From Oscillospiraceae bacterium (GTDB lineage Bacteria > Bacillota > Clostridia > Oscillospirales > Oscillospiraceae), in contig JAGFXR010000007.1 of NCBI GenBank assembly GCA_017861365.1, forward strand, positions 1 through 64,000: a stretch of DNA of 64,000 nt. Direction: 5' to 3'. The position numbers and the translations under genes were made by a program. The notes beneath the pieces are model-generated. The model ran no database searches and had not been told where the DNA came from. It saw only the letters and a list, made by a program, of their open reading frames with translations. Position 1 is the stretch's first letter; the number at the start of each line of letters is the position of its first letter. Below, in pieces: positions 24,045 through 33,005 of this stretch.

Positions 24045-25034
24045 TTACAGGTAACTGGCTAAAAAGCTGTCCACCAGGCTCCAATACCGTTTGGAATCCA
24101 CAGCCACGCTCATGGCGTGCTCCGCACCTTGAATCCACCGCATGTCCTTGGGGCAGGCGGCGGCGGAGTAGAGCTGCGGAAGCATGGAGGTGGGGACGAC
24201 GGAGTCCTGTTCTCCGTGCAGGAACAGGGTGGGGGTTTTGGAGGCGGACACAGCGTGAATGGGCGAGGCGTCCTTCAGGTCATACCCTGCCCGGAGCTTG
24301 GTTACCTGCCGCAGAGCGGCGAGTGCCGGGGCTTTGGGAAAGCGGCCAGCCCCAAAGTGCTGATAAAGCCATTGCAGTTCCTCTGTTGCCGAGGTATAGG
24401 AGCAGTCGGACACGGTGGCGCGGATGGCGGAGGGCAGAGCGCCTCCGGTGGTCATCAGTACGGTGGCGGCGCCGATGGCGACCCCGTGGAGGATGACCTG
24501 GGCGTCGGGATGGCGGCGCAGGAGCACGGAAATCCAGCTGATGATGTCCAAGCGGTCGTCAAACCCCATTCCGACATAGCTTCCCTCGCTCTCCCCGTGG
24601 CCCCGGAGATCGGGCAGCAGAAGCTGATAACCCTGCTCATAATAGTGCCGGGCGTATAGACCCATGCTGTTGCAGTCCTCCCAGAAGCCGTGGATGCAGA
24701 CCGCCCAGCGGTTGGTATGATTGGAGGGAGTGAGGGTGACGGCGTGGAGCCTGAGCCCGTCCCTGGAATTGAGAAAAATATCCTTTCGGAAGGGATGCTG
24801 CTCCAGCCAGGCGCGGCCGTCCAGCAGGGTGTGAAGCGGACTTTCCGGAGGAGCGCCGGAGCCCAGCAGCTTCTGAGAACTGAAAGGAGCAATGGGTGTT
24901 TCGTGCTCACGCATAGGAAGAAGGGTCAGATCGTAAAGGGAATTGCCCATTCTTGAAATACTGCCAACCAAACCGGATACACCCGCGCCAGCTAAAAGAC
25001 CCAGACTTAATTTTGATTTTTTCATTTGACTCAT
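24045..25034 (-). CDS. Alpha/beta hydrolase-fold protein lacking the nucleophile serine
   Basis: 329 residues: an N-terminal hydrophobic anchor ('LSLGLLAGAGVSGLVG', about 9-24), then an alpha/beta hydrolase domain with 'VCIHGFWEDCNSMG', 'LLLPDLRGHGESEGSYVGMG', the strand-elbow 'VILHGVAIGAATVLM', acid 'LFLHGEQDSVVP' and His 'GAEHAMSV'. In this family the elbow is G-x-S-x-G (typically HGISMGAATV); here it is G-V-A-I-G, codon GCC, so the nucleophile is missing while Asp and His remain. It may be a pseudo-enzyme, or this may be a rare base error. ATG 25034 chosen: GGAG is 5 bases upstream. Confidence 0.85.
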   Translation of the reverse strand: MSQMKKSKLSLGLLAGAGVSGLVGSISRMGNSLYDLTLLPMREHETPIAPFSSQKLLGSGAPPESPLHTLLDGRAWLEQHPFRKDIFLNSRDGLRLHAVTLTPSNHTNRWAVCIHGFWEDCNSMGLYARHYYEQGYQLLLPDLRGHGESEGSYVGMGFDDRLDIISWISVLLRRHPDAQVILHGVAIGAATVLMTTGGALPSAIRATVSDCSYTSATEELQWLYQHFGAGRFPKAPALAALRQVTKLRAGYDLKDASPIHAVSASKTPTLFLHGEQDSVVPTSMLPQLYSAAACPKDMRWIQGAEHAMSVAVDSKRYWSLVDSFLASYL

Positions 25035-25207
25035 CCATTCTCCAAGAAAGGATAGTGACTTTCGTATGGATATGACCGCAGGCATTCATACCGAAACAGT
25101 ATATTCAGAAGCAGCCTTGTCCAGAACCGCATTTGTCTGCACCTGCGTCAGGTGATTTGCACGCGGCGTGGAAACCACTGCAAACACCAGCTCTCTTTTT
25201 CAGATAC

Positions 25208-25213
25208 ATTATA
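25208..25213 (-). promoter_or_regulatory. Extended -10 promoter of the hydrolase gene
   Basis: TGC-TATAAT on the minus strand, 174 bases upstream of the start; the -35 region (TTTGCG at 18 bases) is poor. The leader between it and ATG 25034 shows no recognised riboswitch. Confidence 0.5.
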
Positions 25214-25260
25214 GCATAGTTTATGTAAAAACGCAAAGAACAACTACACGGATCTGAGAA

Positions 25261-25294
25261 AAAATGCGGCGGCCGATGAATGATCGGCCGCCGC
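25261..25294 (-). terminator. Rho-independent terminator of the CBS-domain gene
   Basis: Perfect 12-bp stem GCGGCGGCCGAT/ATCGGCCGCCGC (25266-25294) with a 5-base loop, followed on the minus strand by ATTTTTTCTC. Confidence 0.9.
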
Positions 25295-25299
25295 CACAG

Positions 25300-25728
25300 T
25301 CAATGGTGTTTCACATTTTCGGAAATTTCGGAAAGTGCCTTGGAAGCTTCCATATCAAAGGCATGTGTGACGGCCAGATCGCCCAGCGACACCATGCCGA
25401 CCACCTTGCCGTCATCTACAACAGGCAGACGGCGCACCTGCTGGGAAGACATCAGGCGGGTGGCCTCACGAGGGTCGTCCTCAGGGCTGACGGTAATGCA
25501 GGTCTTACTCATCACGTCGCGCACGGGAGTCTGGGACGGATCCTCCTCCGCCGCGACGCACCGAAGTACGATATCGCGGTCAGTGACGATCCCCCGCAGA
25601 TGACCGTCCTCACTGCAGACAGGGATGGAACCGATGTTATGCCGTGCCAGCAGTCTCGCGGCCAACGCCGTCGACTCTCCCGGTGTAATGGACACCACAC
25701 TTGGATTCATTAAATCGCGGATTTGCAT
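25300..25728 (-). CDS. CBS-domain protein (paired CBS)
   Basis: 142 residues made almost entirely of two CBS motifs (about 5-60 and 70-125), with 'MNPSVVSITPGESTALAARLL', 'GSIPVCSEDGHLRGIVTDRDI', 'VRRLPVVDDGKVVGMVSLGDLA'. Such pairs bind adenosine nucleotides and usually regulate a partner; none is fused here. A short acidic/His tail follows. AAGGAGG lies 10 bases before ATG 25728 and 7 before TTG 25731; either start is possible. Single-gene unit. Confidence 0.9.
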   Translation of the reverse strand: MQIRDLMNPSVVSITPGESTALAARLLARHNIGSIPVCSEDGHLRGIVTDRDIVLRCVAAEEDPSQTPVRDVMSKTCITVSPEDDPREATRLMSSQQVRRLPVVDDGKVVGMVSLGDLAVTHAFDMEASKALSEISENVKHH

Positions 25729-25843
25729 CAATCATTTGCCTCCTTCAAAACTGTTTGCACTGCTAGTATTCCGTTTCGGGCGCCTTGTTATGCACCAACC
25801 GGCGGAACGAAGCTTATTTTGCGAAATGGTAGTTTTGGCAACG

Positions 25844-25872
25844 TTGACAGGACCCTATATATTTGATATGTT
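25844..25872 (+). promoter_or_regulatory. Possible distal promoter of the metF operon
   Basis: TTGACA (25844-25849), 17-base spacer, TATGTT (25867-25872). A stronger -10 lies closer to metF. Confidence 0.5.
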
Positions 25873-25916
25873 TAATCAAGTAAACCTCATATTTTGATGT
25901 TGAAGGGAGCCAATCT

Positions 25917-25991
25917 GTGCCGAGTTTATTGCAATTCCGGCGGCGGCGTGGTATAATCGCGAAAACAATTTGGCCCTTTGGGAGGATATGA
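25917..25991 (+). CDS. Possible 24-residue leader ORF upstream of metF
   Basis: GTG 25917 has AAGGGAG seven bases upstream. The frame encodes an Arg-rich peptide (MPSLLQFRRRRGIIAKTIWP then FGRI) whose TGA sits inside the metF ribosome-binding region. It would be made only from the distal promoter, because the proximal promoter lies within it. Low confidence. Confidence 0.2.
   Translation: MPSLLQFRRRRGIIAKTIWPFGRI
25929..25957 (+). promoter_or_regulatory. SigA promoter of the metF operon
   Basis: -35 TTGCAA (25929-25934), 17-base spacer, perfect -10 TATAAT (25952-25957). The leader is only about 30 bases, too short for an S-box or T-box. Confidence 0.8.
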
Positions 25992-25993
25992 CC

Positions 25994-26881
25994 GTGAAGC
26001 TAACTCAAATCCTGAATAATGACGCAATTACCGTATCCTGTGAGCTGTTTCCGCCAAAGGCGGGCGCGGAGCTGGAGCGGGTGGAAAGTATTTTGGCGGC
26101 GACAGCGCAGTTAAAGCCCGATTTTATCAGTGTGACCTACGGCGCGGGAGGCAGCACCTCCAAGCGGACGCTGGAGCTTGTCACGCGCCTTCAAAAGCAT
26201 TATCAGGTTCCGTCAATTGCCCATCTGACCTGCGTGTCCTCAGAAAAGGACGACATTGCGGCGATGATCAGGGAGTTCCGGGAAAACGGAATCGAAAATA
26301 TTCTTGCTCTGCGGGGCGACATCCCCCAGGATGCTGACTTCCCTCATCCGCGCCGCTATCTGCATGCCAGCGACCTGGTGGCGGATATCCGTGCCATGGA
26401 GGGCGGCGGGGACTTCTGCATCGGAGCCGCCTGCTATCCGGAGGGGCATGTGGAGAGCGCCACCCGGGAGGAAGACATCGACCATTTAAAGAACAAGGTA
26501 GACATGGGCGTCGATTTTCTGACGACCCAGATGTTTTTTGATAACAGTGTAATGTATCATTTTATGTACCGGCTGCTGGCAAAGGGCATCACCGTGCCGG
26601 TGGTGGCCGGAATTATGCCGATGACCAACGGCAAGCAGATCAAACGCTCCTGTGAGCTCTCTGGCGCGGTGCTGCCGCCTCGGTTCAAGGGCATTCTGGA
26701 TCGGTTCGGCGATGATCCGGCGGCGATGAAGCAAGCCGGTATCGCCTACGCCACGGAGCAGATCATTGATCTGATCGCAAACGGCGTAAACCATATCCAC
26801 ATCTATACCATGAATAAGCCGGAGGTCGCCGCGAAAATCATGGACAACCTTTCGGATATCATTGGAACGACCAAAATATGA
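25994..26881 (+). CDS. metF: Methylenetetrahydrofolate reductase
   Basis: Reduces 5,10-methylene-THF to 5-methyl-THF, the methyl donor for MetH. 295 residues, a TIM barrel with 'VSCELFPPKAG' (active-site Glu), 'ISVTYGAGGSTS', 'IAHLTCVS', 'ILALRGDIPQD', 'TQMFFDN' and 'VVAGIMPM'. GTG 25994 is preferred because GGAGG lies 8 bases upstream; the in-frame ATG two codons earlier is only 2 bases away. Its stop overlaps the next gene (ATGA), giving a metF - reactivation domain - metH operon. Confidence 0.95.
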   Translation: MKLTQILNNDAITVSCELFPPKAGAELERVESILAATAQLKPDFISVTYGAGGSTSKRTLELVTRLQKHYQVPSIAHLTCVSSEKDDIAAMIREFRENGIENILALRGDIPQDADFPHPRRYLHASDLVADIRAMEGGGDFCIGAACYPEGHVESATREEDIDHLKNKVDMGVDFLTTQMFFDNSVMYHFMYRLLAKGITVPVVAGIMPMTNGKQIKRSCELSGAVLPPRFKGILDRFGDDPAAMKQAGIAYATEQIIDLIANGVNHIHIYTMNKPEVAAKIMDNLSDIIGTTKI

Positions 26882-27528
26882 CCCCTGCTGAAATCGACTG
26901 GGACGAGGCGCGGCGTTACGCCGGGATTAAAACCTTCGATCCGCGGCTGGAGGAGCTTCTGCGGGACTGCGGGCGGGAGCTGATGGCGGCGGCAGAGCCC
27001 CGGGCTATTTGGAAGCGGATGACGCTGCTTCAGACGGCGTCGGGCGTGAGGCTGGGAGAGCTGGAGTTTGACAGCGCAGATCTGCGCCGCCATTTGGAGG
27101 GGTGTGGCGAGGCCGCCCTGCTGGCCGCCACACTGGGTGTGGAGACCGACCGTCTGATCAGACGGTCGGGGCTGAAGGACATGAGCCGTGCCCTGCTGCT
27201 CCAGGCCTGCGCCGCGTCTCTGCTGGAGCGCTGCTGCGACGGGTGGGGAGAGGCGCTGGCCGCGGAAACGGAACTGTATTTAACGCCCCGCTTCAGCCCC
27301 GGATACGGCGATTTTTCTCCCCGGTATCAGCGGGAACTATTAGACAGCCTGAATGCGGCAAAGCGGATCGGGCTCACCGTCACCGAGGGGATGATGCTGG
27401 CGCCCGCTAAATCAGTGACCGCCGTGATCGGGCTGACCGATCAGACAGGCGGGCGCAACGGCGGCTGCGCGCCCCAAGGATGCCGGGCCTGTGGCAAGGC
27501 GGATTGTCAATTCCGCCGGACGACATAA
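26878..27528 (+). CDS. Stand-alone MetH reactivation-domain protein
   Basis: 216 residues resembling the C-terminal activation domain of cobalamin-dependent methionine synthase, which binds S-adenosylmethionine to remethylate oxidised cob(II)alamin. The core signature 'RFSPGYGDFSPRYQRELLDS' (about 138-157) corresponds to the R-x-x-x-G-Y SAM-binding motif, followed by 'IGLTVTEGMMLAPAKSVTAV'. A Cys-rich tail ('GGCAPQGCRACGKADCQF') is an extra feature, possibly metal-binding. The gene overlaps metF and is 17 bases before metH, whose product lacks this domain, so the two are taken to form a split enzyme. Confidence 0.88.
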   Translation: MTPAEIDWDEARRYAGIKTFDPRLEELLRDCGRELMAAAEPRAIWKRMTLLQTASGVRLGELEFDSADLRRHLEGCGEAALLAATLGVETDRLIRRSGLKDMSRALLLQACAASLLERCCDGWGEALAAETELYLTPRFSPGYGDFSPRYQRELLDSLNAAKRIGLTVTEGMMLAPAKSVTAVIGLTDQTGGRNGGCAPQGCRACGKADCQFRRTT

Positions 27529-27545
27529 GTTAGGAGCGTAACAGC

Positions 27546-29927
27546 ATGAAGATCACAGAAGAGCTGGGGAAGAGAATCCTTTTTTTTGATGGGGCGATGG
27601 GAACCCTCCTTCAGGAGCGGGGTCTTGCCGGGGGGGAACTGCCCGAGCTTTGGAATCTGACCCACCCGGAGGTGATCCGAGACATTCACGGCCGTTATCT
27701 GGAAGCGGGATGCGATATTTTGAAAACCAATACCTTCGGGGCCAACGGTGTCAAGCTCAAGAACTGCCCGGAGCCGGTGGAGAAGGTGGTATCCGCCGCC
27801 GTCGGGCTGGCACGGGAGGCGGTGGAAGCGGCAGGGCACGGCTATGTGGCGCTGGACATCGGTCCCACTGGAAAGCTTTTAAAGCCCATGGGCGATCTGG
27901 CTTTTGAGGATGCCGTGGAGGGCTTTGCCCGGGCGGTTCGGGCGGGAGCTGAGGGAGCCGACCTGATTTTGATTGAGACCATGAGTGATCTCTATGAGAC
28001 TAAGGCGGCGGTTCTGGCGGCGAAGGAGAACTGCGGGCTTCCCATTTTTGTGACTCTGATTTTCAATGAGAACGGGCGGCTGCTCACCGGCGGGGACGTG
28101 TTTGCCGCCGCCGCGCTTCTGGAGGGTCTGGGCGTTGCCGCCATCGGACTGAACTGCGGTCTTGGGCCGCATCAGATGGCAGAGCTGTTCCCCAGCCTGA
28201 GGCAGGCGGTTTCAGTACCGATTGTGATCAATCCAAATGCGGGGCTGCCCCATCTGGTGGACGGTCACACCGCCTATGCCGTCGGCCCCCGGGAATTCGC
28301 GGAGGCGATGGCGCCGTTTGCCCGGCAGGGCGCGTGGGTGCTGGGCGGCTGCTGCGGCACGACTCCGGCGCATTTAGCAGAGACAGTGGCGGCGTGCGGA
28401 ACGCTTCCGCCTTTGCCGTTGGAGATCAAACGCCGCACTTGGGTCTCTTCCTACGCGGGAGCGGTGGAATTTGGAGAAAAGCCCGTTCTAATCGGAGAGC
28501 GCATCAATCCCACGGGAAAGCCTCAGCTGAAAAAGGCGCTGCGGGAGGACGATCTGGATTATATTCTGGAAGAGGGCATCACTCAGCAGGAAAACGGCGC
28601 GCAGATTCTGGACGTCAACGTGGGACTGCCCGAGCTCAATGAGGCGGAACTGTTGGTCCGGCTGATTCCGGAGCTGCAAAGCGTCGTCAAGCTCCCCTTG
28701 CAGATTGATACGGCCAATACCGCCGCCATGGCCGCCGCCATGCGGGTTTATAACGGCTGTCCGCTGGTCAATTCCGTCAGCGGCAAGACGGAGACTATGG
28801 AGGCGGTGTTCCCCCTGGTGAAGCAATATGGTGGGGCGGTGATCGCCCTGACCTTGGACGAGAACGGTATCCCCGGCACAGCCGAGGAGCGGCTCGCCAT
28901 TGCAAAGAGGATTGTGGAGACCGCGGCGGTTTACGGAATTGCAAAGGAAAACCTGATTTTTGACCCGCTGGCAATGACCATCAGCTCTGATTCCCAGTCG
29001 GCGCAGATTACGCTGAAGGCGCTGCGGCTGATCCGGGAGGAACTGGGGTGCAGAACCTCCCTGGGTGTATCCAATATTTCCTTTGGTCTGCCCCAGCGGG
29101 AGCACATCAATACCGCATTTTTTACCATGGCGATGCAGAGCGGACTGTCCGCCGCCATTATGAACCCCAATTCCAAGGCTATGACCGACGCCTATTATGC
29201 GTATTGCGCTCTGGCGGGGCTGGATGAAAACTGTCAGGATTATATCGCGGCCTGCACCGGGCAGGCCGCGCCTACTCCCGCCGCGACCGCCTGTGAGACC
29301 GATCTGCGCCAGTCCATTATTCGGGGACTGAAGGAGAACGCCCGCGCCGCCGCCGCTTCTGAGCTAAGCCATATGTCACCCCTCGAGTTGGTGAGCCAGC
29401 TGCTGATTCCGGCACTGGATTTTGTGGGACAGGAATTTGAGGCAGGGCGGCTTTACCTGCCCCAGCTGCTTCTGAGTGCGGAGGCGGCCAAGGCGGTGTC
29501 CGAGCTGGTCAGACAGCGGCTGGACGCCGAAGGCGGCGCGTCTATCCAGCCAAAGAGTAAGGTCATTTTGGCAACGGTCAAGGGCGATATTCACGATATC
29601 GGAAAAAATATCGTCAAGGTCGTCATGGAGAACTACGGTTATCAGATATTGGATCTGGGCAAGGATGTGGAACCGGACGCCATCGTGGAAGCGGCCCTGC
29701 GGGAGCGGGTGACCCTGGTAGGGCTGAGCGCGCTGATGACCACCACCGTGGTGAGCATGGAGGAGACCATCAAGCGGCTGCGAAAATCGTGTCCCGATTG
29801 CCGGGTGATGGTGGGCGGCGCGGTGCTGACAGAGGAGTATGCCGCCGCCATCGGCGCGGATTTTTATGGGAAAGACGCCATGAGCAGCGTCCGCTATGCC
29901 GATTCGGTATCGGACGTATCAAAATAA
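27546..29927 (+). CDS. metH: Cobalamin-dependent methionine synthase, three-module form
   Basis: Transfers the methyl group from 5-methyl-THF via cobalamin to homocysteine. At 793 residues it is about 400 shorter than E. coli MetH. Modules: homocysteine-binding barrel 1 to ~290 with zinc ligands in 'GLNCGLG' and 'GGCCGTTP'; pterin-binding barrel ~310-560 ('GERINPTGKP', 'QIDTANTAA'); cobalamin cap ~590-660; B12 Rossmann domain ~665-793 with cobalt-ligand motif 'DIHDIGKN' near residue 680. The reactivation module is absent and is supplied by the preceding gene. Confidence 0.95.
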   Translation: MKITEELGKRILFFDGAMGTLLQERGLAGGELPELWNLTHPEVIRDIHGRYLEAGCDILKTNTFGANGVKLKNCPEPVEKVVSAAVGLAREAVEAAGHGYVALDIGPTGKLLKPMGDLAFEDAVEGFARAVRAGAEGADLILIETMSDLYETKAAVLAAKENCGLPIFVTLIFNENGRLLTGGDVFAAAALLEGLGVAAIGLNCGLGPHQMAELFPSLRQAVSVPIVINPNAGLPHLVDGHTAYAVGPREFAEAMAPFARQGAWVLGGCCGTTPAHLAETVAACGTLPPLPLEIKRRTWVSSYAGAVEFGEKPVLIGERINPTGKPQLKKALREDDLDYILEEGITQQENGAQILDVNVGLPELNEAELLVRLIPELQSVVKLPLQIDTANTAAMAAAMRVYNGCPLVNSVSGKTETMEAVFPLVKQYGGAVIALTLDENGIPGTAEERLAIAKRIVETAAVYGIAKENLIFDPLAMTISSDSQSAQITLKALRLIREELGCRTSLGVSNISFGLPQREHINTAFFTMAMQSGLSAAIMNPNSKAMTDAYYAYCALAGLDENCQDYIAACTGQAAPTPAATACETDLRQSIIRGLKENARAAAASELSHMSPLELVSQLLIPALDFVGQEFEAGRLYLPQLLLSAEAAKAVSELVRQRLDAEGGASIQPKSKVILATVKGDIHDIGKNIVKVVMENYGYQILDLGKDVEPDAIVEAALRERVTLVGLSALMTTTVVSMEETIKRLRKSCPDCRVMVGGAVLTEEYAAAIGADFYGKDAMSSVRYADSVSDVSK

Positions 29928-29940
29928 ACGGCTGAAACAA

Positions 29941-29977
29941 TAGGGCGCGGGCGGGGTGAATCCCCGTCCGCGCCCTA
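29941..29977 (+). terminator. Terminator between convergent metH and the chemoreceptor gene
   Basis: TAGGGCGCGGGCGGGG/CCCCGTCCGCGCCCTA, 16-bp stem with one G-U pair and a 5-base loop. The T-rich side is modest (GCTTGTTTCTC on plus); it may work in both directions. Confidence 0.75.
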
Positions 29978-29996
29978 AGCTTGTTTCTCAAACCCG

Positions 29997-31997
29997 TCAG
30001 GCCGGCGTTTCTATCGTATCCTGCCGCGGCATGCCCGTATCTGTCCTGACTGTAAATTGTCCCACGAGATCTTTCAGCAGCTGTGCCTGCGCTGAGAGCT
30101 CCTGGCTGGTTGCTGCGGTTTCCTCCGAAGCGGAGGAATTCAGCTGTACCACGCTGGAAATCTGGTCAATTCCTAATGTGATCTGGACTGCCGCCTCAGC
30201 CTGCTCCTGAGAGGAGGCGCTGATTTCGTTCATGGAGGTTACAACGCCATCGGATTTTTGGACCACGGAATCCAGCGTGACGCCTGTGGACGCCGCAAGC
30301 TCCGTTCCCTTTTGGACAGCCTGAACCGAGCGCTCAATCAGTGCCGTGGTGCTGCTGGCTGCCGCCGCGCTTTTCTGCGCCAGGTTCCGCACCTCGTCGG
30401 CCACCACGGCAAAGCCCTTTCCGGCGGTTCCGGCCCGTGCGGCTTCCACTGCCGCGTTGAGAGCAAGAATATTGGTTTGGAACGCGATGTCCTCAATGGC
30501 CCGGATCACCTTGGAAATTTCGGAGGAGGCGGTATCAATCTCTGTCATGGCTTCAGCCAGCTGCTTCATTTGACGATTGCTTTCGGTTAATTCATCGCCC
30601 AGAGAGGCGGAAGCGCTGCTTGCCTGATCAGCCTTCTTTGCATTGGACTCCATTTCCGTTGTAATTTCATTGATGGTTGCCGCCAGCTCCTCGACAGATG
30701 AGGCCTGCTCGGTTGCGCCCTGGGAAATGGAGGTGGAGCTGGCCGCCAGCTGATCTGCCCCGACCGAGACCTGAGAGGCGGTCGAGTCAATCTGACTGAG
30801 GGTGGAGGAGAGGGTAATGGTCAGATGGGACATGAATCGTCTGAGCTCGGCAAAGTCTCCTGTGTAAGCATCCGCCTCCCGGCAATGGACGTCTAAATTT
30901 CCGTCGGAAACAGATTTCAGAATATAGCCGATGTCGCTGATGATGCGTTTTAGCTGCTCCAGCAATGCTTCCGTCGCGTTTGCCAGGATTTTTGTCTCAT
31001 CCTTGGAGGTAATGGCGGGCGGTGGGCTGGAGAGATCACCTTTGACAAGGGATTCAAGCCGAAGCGCGCAAAGTATGATGGGTTTGGAAATTCTTTTGCC
31101 TGTGAACAGGGAAATGATGGTGCCTGCGATCAGCAAGGCCGCCGCCACTGCAATCATAATGACAGCCGAAGTATAGATATCCCCGGTGTATTCCGACTGT
31201 TGGGCGGTGATCACAACGCTCCAGCCTGAACCGTTGTCGATGGGGTAGTACGCCCCAATCTTTTTGACGCCGTTAAACGTATAGGAGCCGTAGCCCGATT
31301 CCCCCGCGATTGCTTTTTTGGTCATCGAAGCAAGATCCGCGTAGGAGCTGTCGTCCTGGGCGGAGGTGATGCTGTTGTCATTATTAACCCGCGAGGAATC
31401 TTCCGCGGCGATCACGGTACCGTCTGAGTTGATAATGACTACGGAGCCGGTATCACCAACATCGATGCCGGCTACAATATTATTCAGAAAGTCAGGATCG
31501 GGAACAATCATGACGCAACCCGTGGGTTTGCCATCGGTCATAATGGGTGCGGCAATCGCAATGACGGTTTCTCCGCTGACTTCGCTGGTGACCGGCTCCG
31601 AGAAATAAGTATCCCCGTTGATGGCACTTGTATAAAAAGCCATGTCGGAGCAGTCTTCCCCGGTTCTCAGGCTGGCGCCGGTTGAATCAAAAATATCATA
31701 ATCGGTAAGACTGTAGCTGCTGGCGTATTGCGCCATAATACCGGTTTTTGCAGAGGCTGCGACAGTGGGATCGGAGAGCTGGCTGTCTTCCCCGATAACG
31801 CTGGCCAGAGTCGTATACAGTTCGATTTGAGACGTAATGTAATCGCTTGCGGTAGCCGCTATCTCGTTCATGCTCTTATCCATACGGTTGGTGACCGCTC
31901 TGCCGCAAAGAGTGGTGGAGATCAAGACAAGCGCGATGCAGATGACCAAGGCCATCAACGCAACGGATACCATAATTTTGTGTTCTATTTTTTTCAT
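29997..31997 (-). CDS. Methyl-accepting chemotaxis protein with Cache sensor domain
   Basis: Transmembrane chemoreceptor, 666 residues. TM1 about 11-33, an extracellular double-Cache domain (~35-275; '[13 protein letters not shown]', '[11 protein letters not shown]'), TM2 ~285-308, HAMP ~308-365, a second linker, then the signalling coiled coil ending in the hairpin '[20 protein letters not shown]' and '[13 protein letters not shown]'. The ligand cannot be predicted. No chemotaxis kinase or flagellar gene is in this window. ATG 31997 has GGGAG seven bases upstream. Upstream AT-rich DNA shows no clean promoter; a TATAAT at ~32088 (minus) has no matched -35. Confidence 0.93.
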   Translation of the reverse strand: MKKIEHKIMVSVALMALVICIALVLISTTLCGRAVTNRMDKSMNEIAATASDYITSQIELYTTLASVIGEDSQLSDPTVAASAKTGIMAQYASSYSLTDYDIFDSTGASLRTGEDCSDMAFYTSAINGDTYFSEPVTSEVSGETVIAIAAPIMTDGKPTGCVMIVPDPDFLNNIVAGIDVGDTGSVVIINSDGTVIAAEDSSRVNNDNSITSAQDDSSYADLASMTKKAIAGESGYGSYTFNGVKKIGAYYPIDNGSGWSVVITAQQSEYTGDIYTSAVIMIAVAAALLIAGTIISLFTGKRISKPIILCALRLESLVKGDLSSPPPAITSKDETKILANATEALLEQLKRIISDIGYILKSVSDGNLDVHCREADAYTGDFAELRRFMSHLTITLSSTLSQIDSTASQVSVGADQLAASSTSISQGATEQASSVEELAATINEITTEMESNAKKADQASSASASLGDELTESNRQMKQLAEAMTEIDTASSEISKVIRAIEDIAFQTNILALNAAVEAARAGTAGKGFAVVADEVRNLAQKSAAAASSTTALIERSVQAVQKGTELAASTGVTLDSVVQKSDGVVTSMNEISASSQEQAEAAVQITLGIDQISSVVQLNSSASEETAATSQELSAQAQLLKDLVGQFTVRTDTGMPRQDTIETPA

Positions 31998-32350
31998 TTC
32001 AATTCTCCCTTCAAATTCAAGCGCCCTGATGCAAAATAGATACAAAATGCAATAAAAGAAAATAATACATATTTTTGTGTGACTATTATACAGCGACAGA
32101 ACGTAAAATGGAATCAATTTCAATTTTTTTGTTATAATAACCAAAATAAAGTCGAAATTTAAATTAATATTAAAAACATAACACAAACGGGGGTTTATCT
32201 GTATTTTTTATATTGCCAATATCATAATTGGGTCCGGTATCAGCCTGCGTCTAAGCGGTCAGAGCGGTGACATCTTATCCGGCTTTATCGCCGGGAGCAA
32301 GCGCTTGTTTCCACGGCGAAAAATTTAGTTTAAAAATTAGAATGAAAGCA

Positions 32351-32379
32351 TTGACTTTATCAAAGATATCTGGTAACAT
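32351..32379 (+). promoter_or_regulatory. Promoter of the S10-spc-alpha ribosomal cluster
   Basis: -35 TTGACT (32351-32356), 17-base spacer, -10 TAACAT (32374-32379), giving a leader of about 270 bases before rpsJ. The part of the gap at 31998-32340 holds only AT-rich DNA with no gene that I can see. Confidence 0.7.
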
Positions 32380-32409
32380 ATCAAAGTGCCTGTTTATGGT
32401 ACCATTGCG

Positions 32410-32556
32410 ATGATGCGGGAGATTGCGGCGAAAGCCGGTAACTTTCGCGGAGTATGTCCGAGCAAGAATCGGGCGGCTGAGAAACTCTGCATCGGCGTAT
32501 ATCGTTGCGCTGGGACAGGACCGGCCTGCTGTGTGCCGGTTTTATTTCTGTCGTAG
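32410..32556 (+). other. Possible LacI helix-turn-helix remnant in the S10 leader
   Basis: A 48-codon frame from ATG 32410 begins [10 protein letters not shown], which matches the start of many LacI-type DNA-binding domains ([10 protein letters not shown]). After AG the match collapses ([12 protein letters not shown]). No ribosome binding site precedes it. It could be the degraded end of an old lacI gene or chance. Confidence 0.25.
32520..32548 (+). terminator. Terminator-like hairpin in the rpsJ leader (possible attenuator)
   Basis: ACCGGC/GCCGGT stem with a 9-base loop followed by TTTATTT, about 135 bases after the expected transcription start and 109 bases before rpsJ. A terminator inside the leader of the ribosomal cluster suggests attenuation control. 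Confidence 0.5.
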
Positions 32557-32656
32557 AGTGATACGCACGGAAACGTGTACAGAAAAGTTTCTCACCGTAC
32601 GGAGCGAGCGAGGCGAACCATCACGTCACTTCGTATGTTTAAGGAGGAAAACCATC

Positions 32657-32971
32657 ATGGCAGCTCAAAAGGAAATGATCCGCATCCGTCTGAAGGCCTA
32701 TGACCATCAGCTCATCGACCAGAGCGCGGAGCGCATTGTTGAGACCGCAAAGCGCACCGGCGCATCCGTCTCGGGGCCTATCCCTCTGCCCACCAAGAAA
32801 GAGGTTGTCACCATTCTGCGTGCCGTCCATAAGTACAAGGACAGCCGCGAGCAGTTCGAGCGCCGCACCCATAAGCGTCTCATCGATATTTTAAAACCCT
32901 CGCCCAAGACAGTTGAGGCGCTGATGAGCCTTGAGCTTCCCGCCGGCGTGGAAATCGAGATTAAGCTGTAA
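32657..32971 (+). CDS. rpsJ: Ribosomal protein S10
   Basis: Small-subunit protein uS10, also the transcription antitermination factor NusE. 104 residues, standard length: '[17 protein letters not shown]' at the N-terminus, 'SGPIPLPT' loop, 'RTHKRLIDI' and '[11 protein letters not shown]' at the end. ATG 32657 has AAGGAGG. First gene of the cluster. A 167-base spacer with a hairpin follows before rplC. Confidence 0.98.
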   Translation: MAAQKEMIRIRLKAYDHQLIDQSAERIVETAKRTGASVSGPIPLPTKKEVVTILRAVHKYKDSREQFERRTHKRLIDILKPSPKTVEALMSLELPAGVEIEIKL

Positions 32972-33005
32972 GCTCGGTTTCAACATGATTTCGTAGTACC
33001 CGTTA

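Noticed and set aside
25732-25993. SAM (S-box), cobalamin or THF riboswitch upstream of the metF-metH operon
   Set aside because: Looked for because of the pathway. No conserved riboswitch core is visible, and the leader from the best promoter is only about 30 bases.
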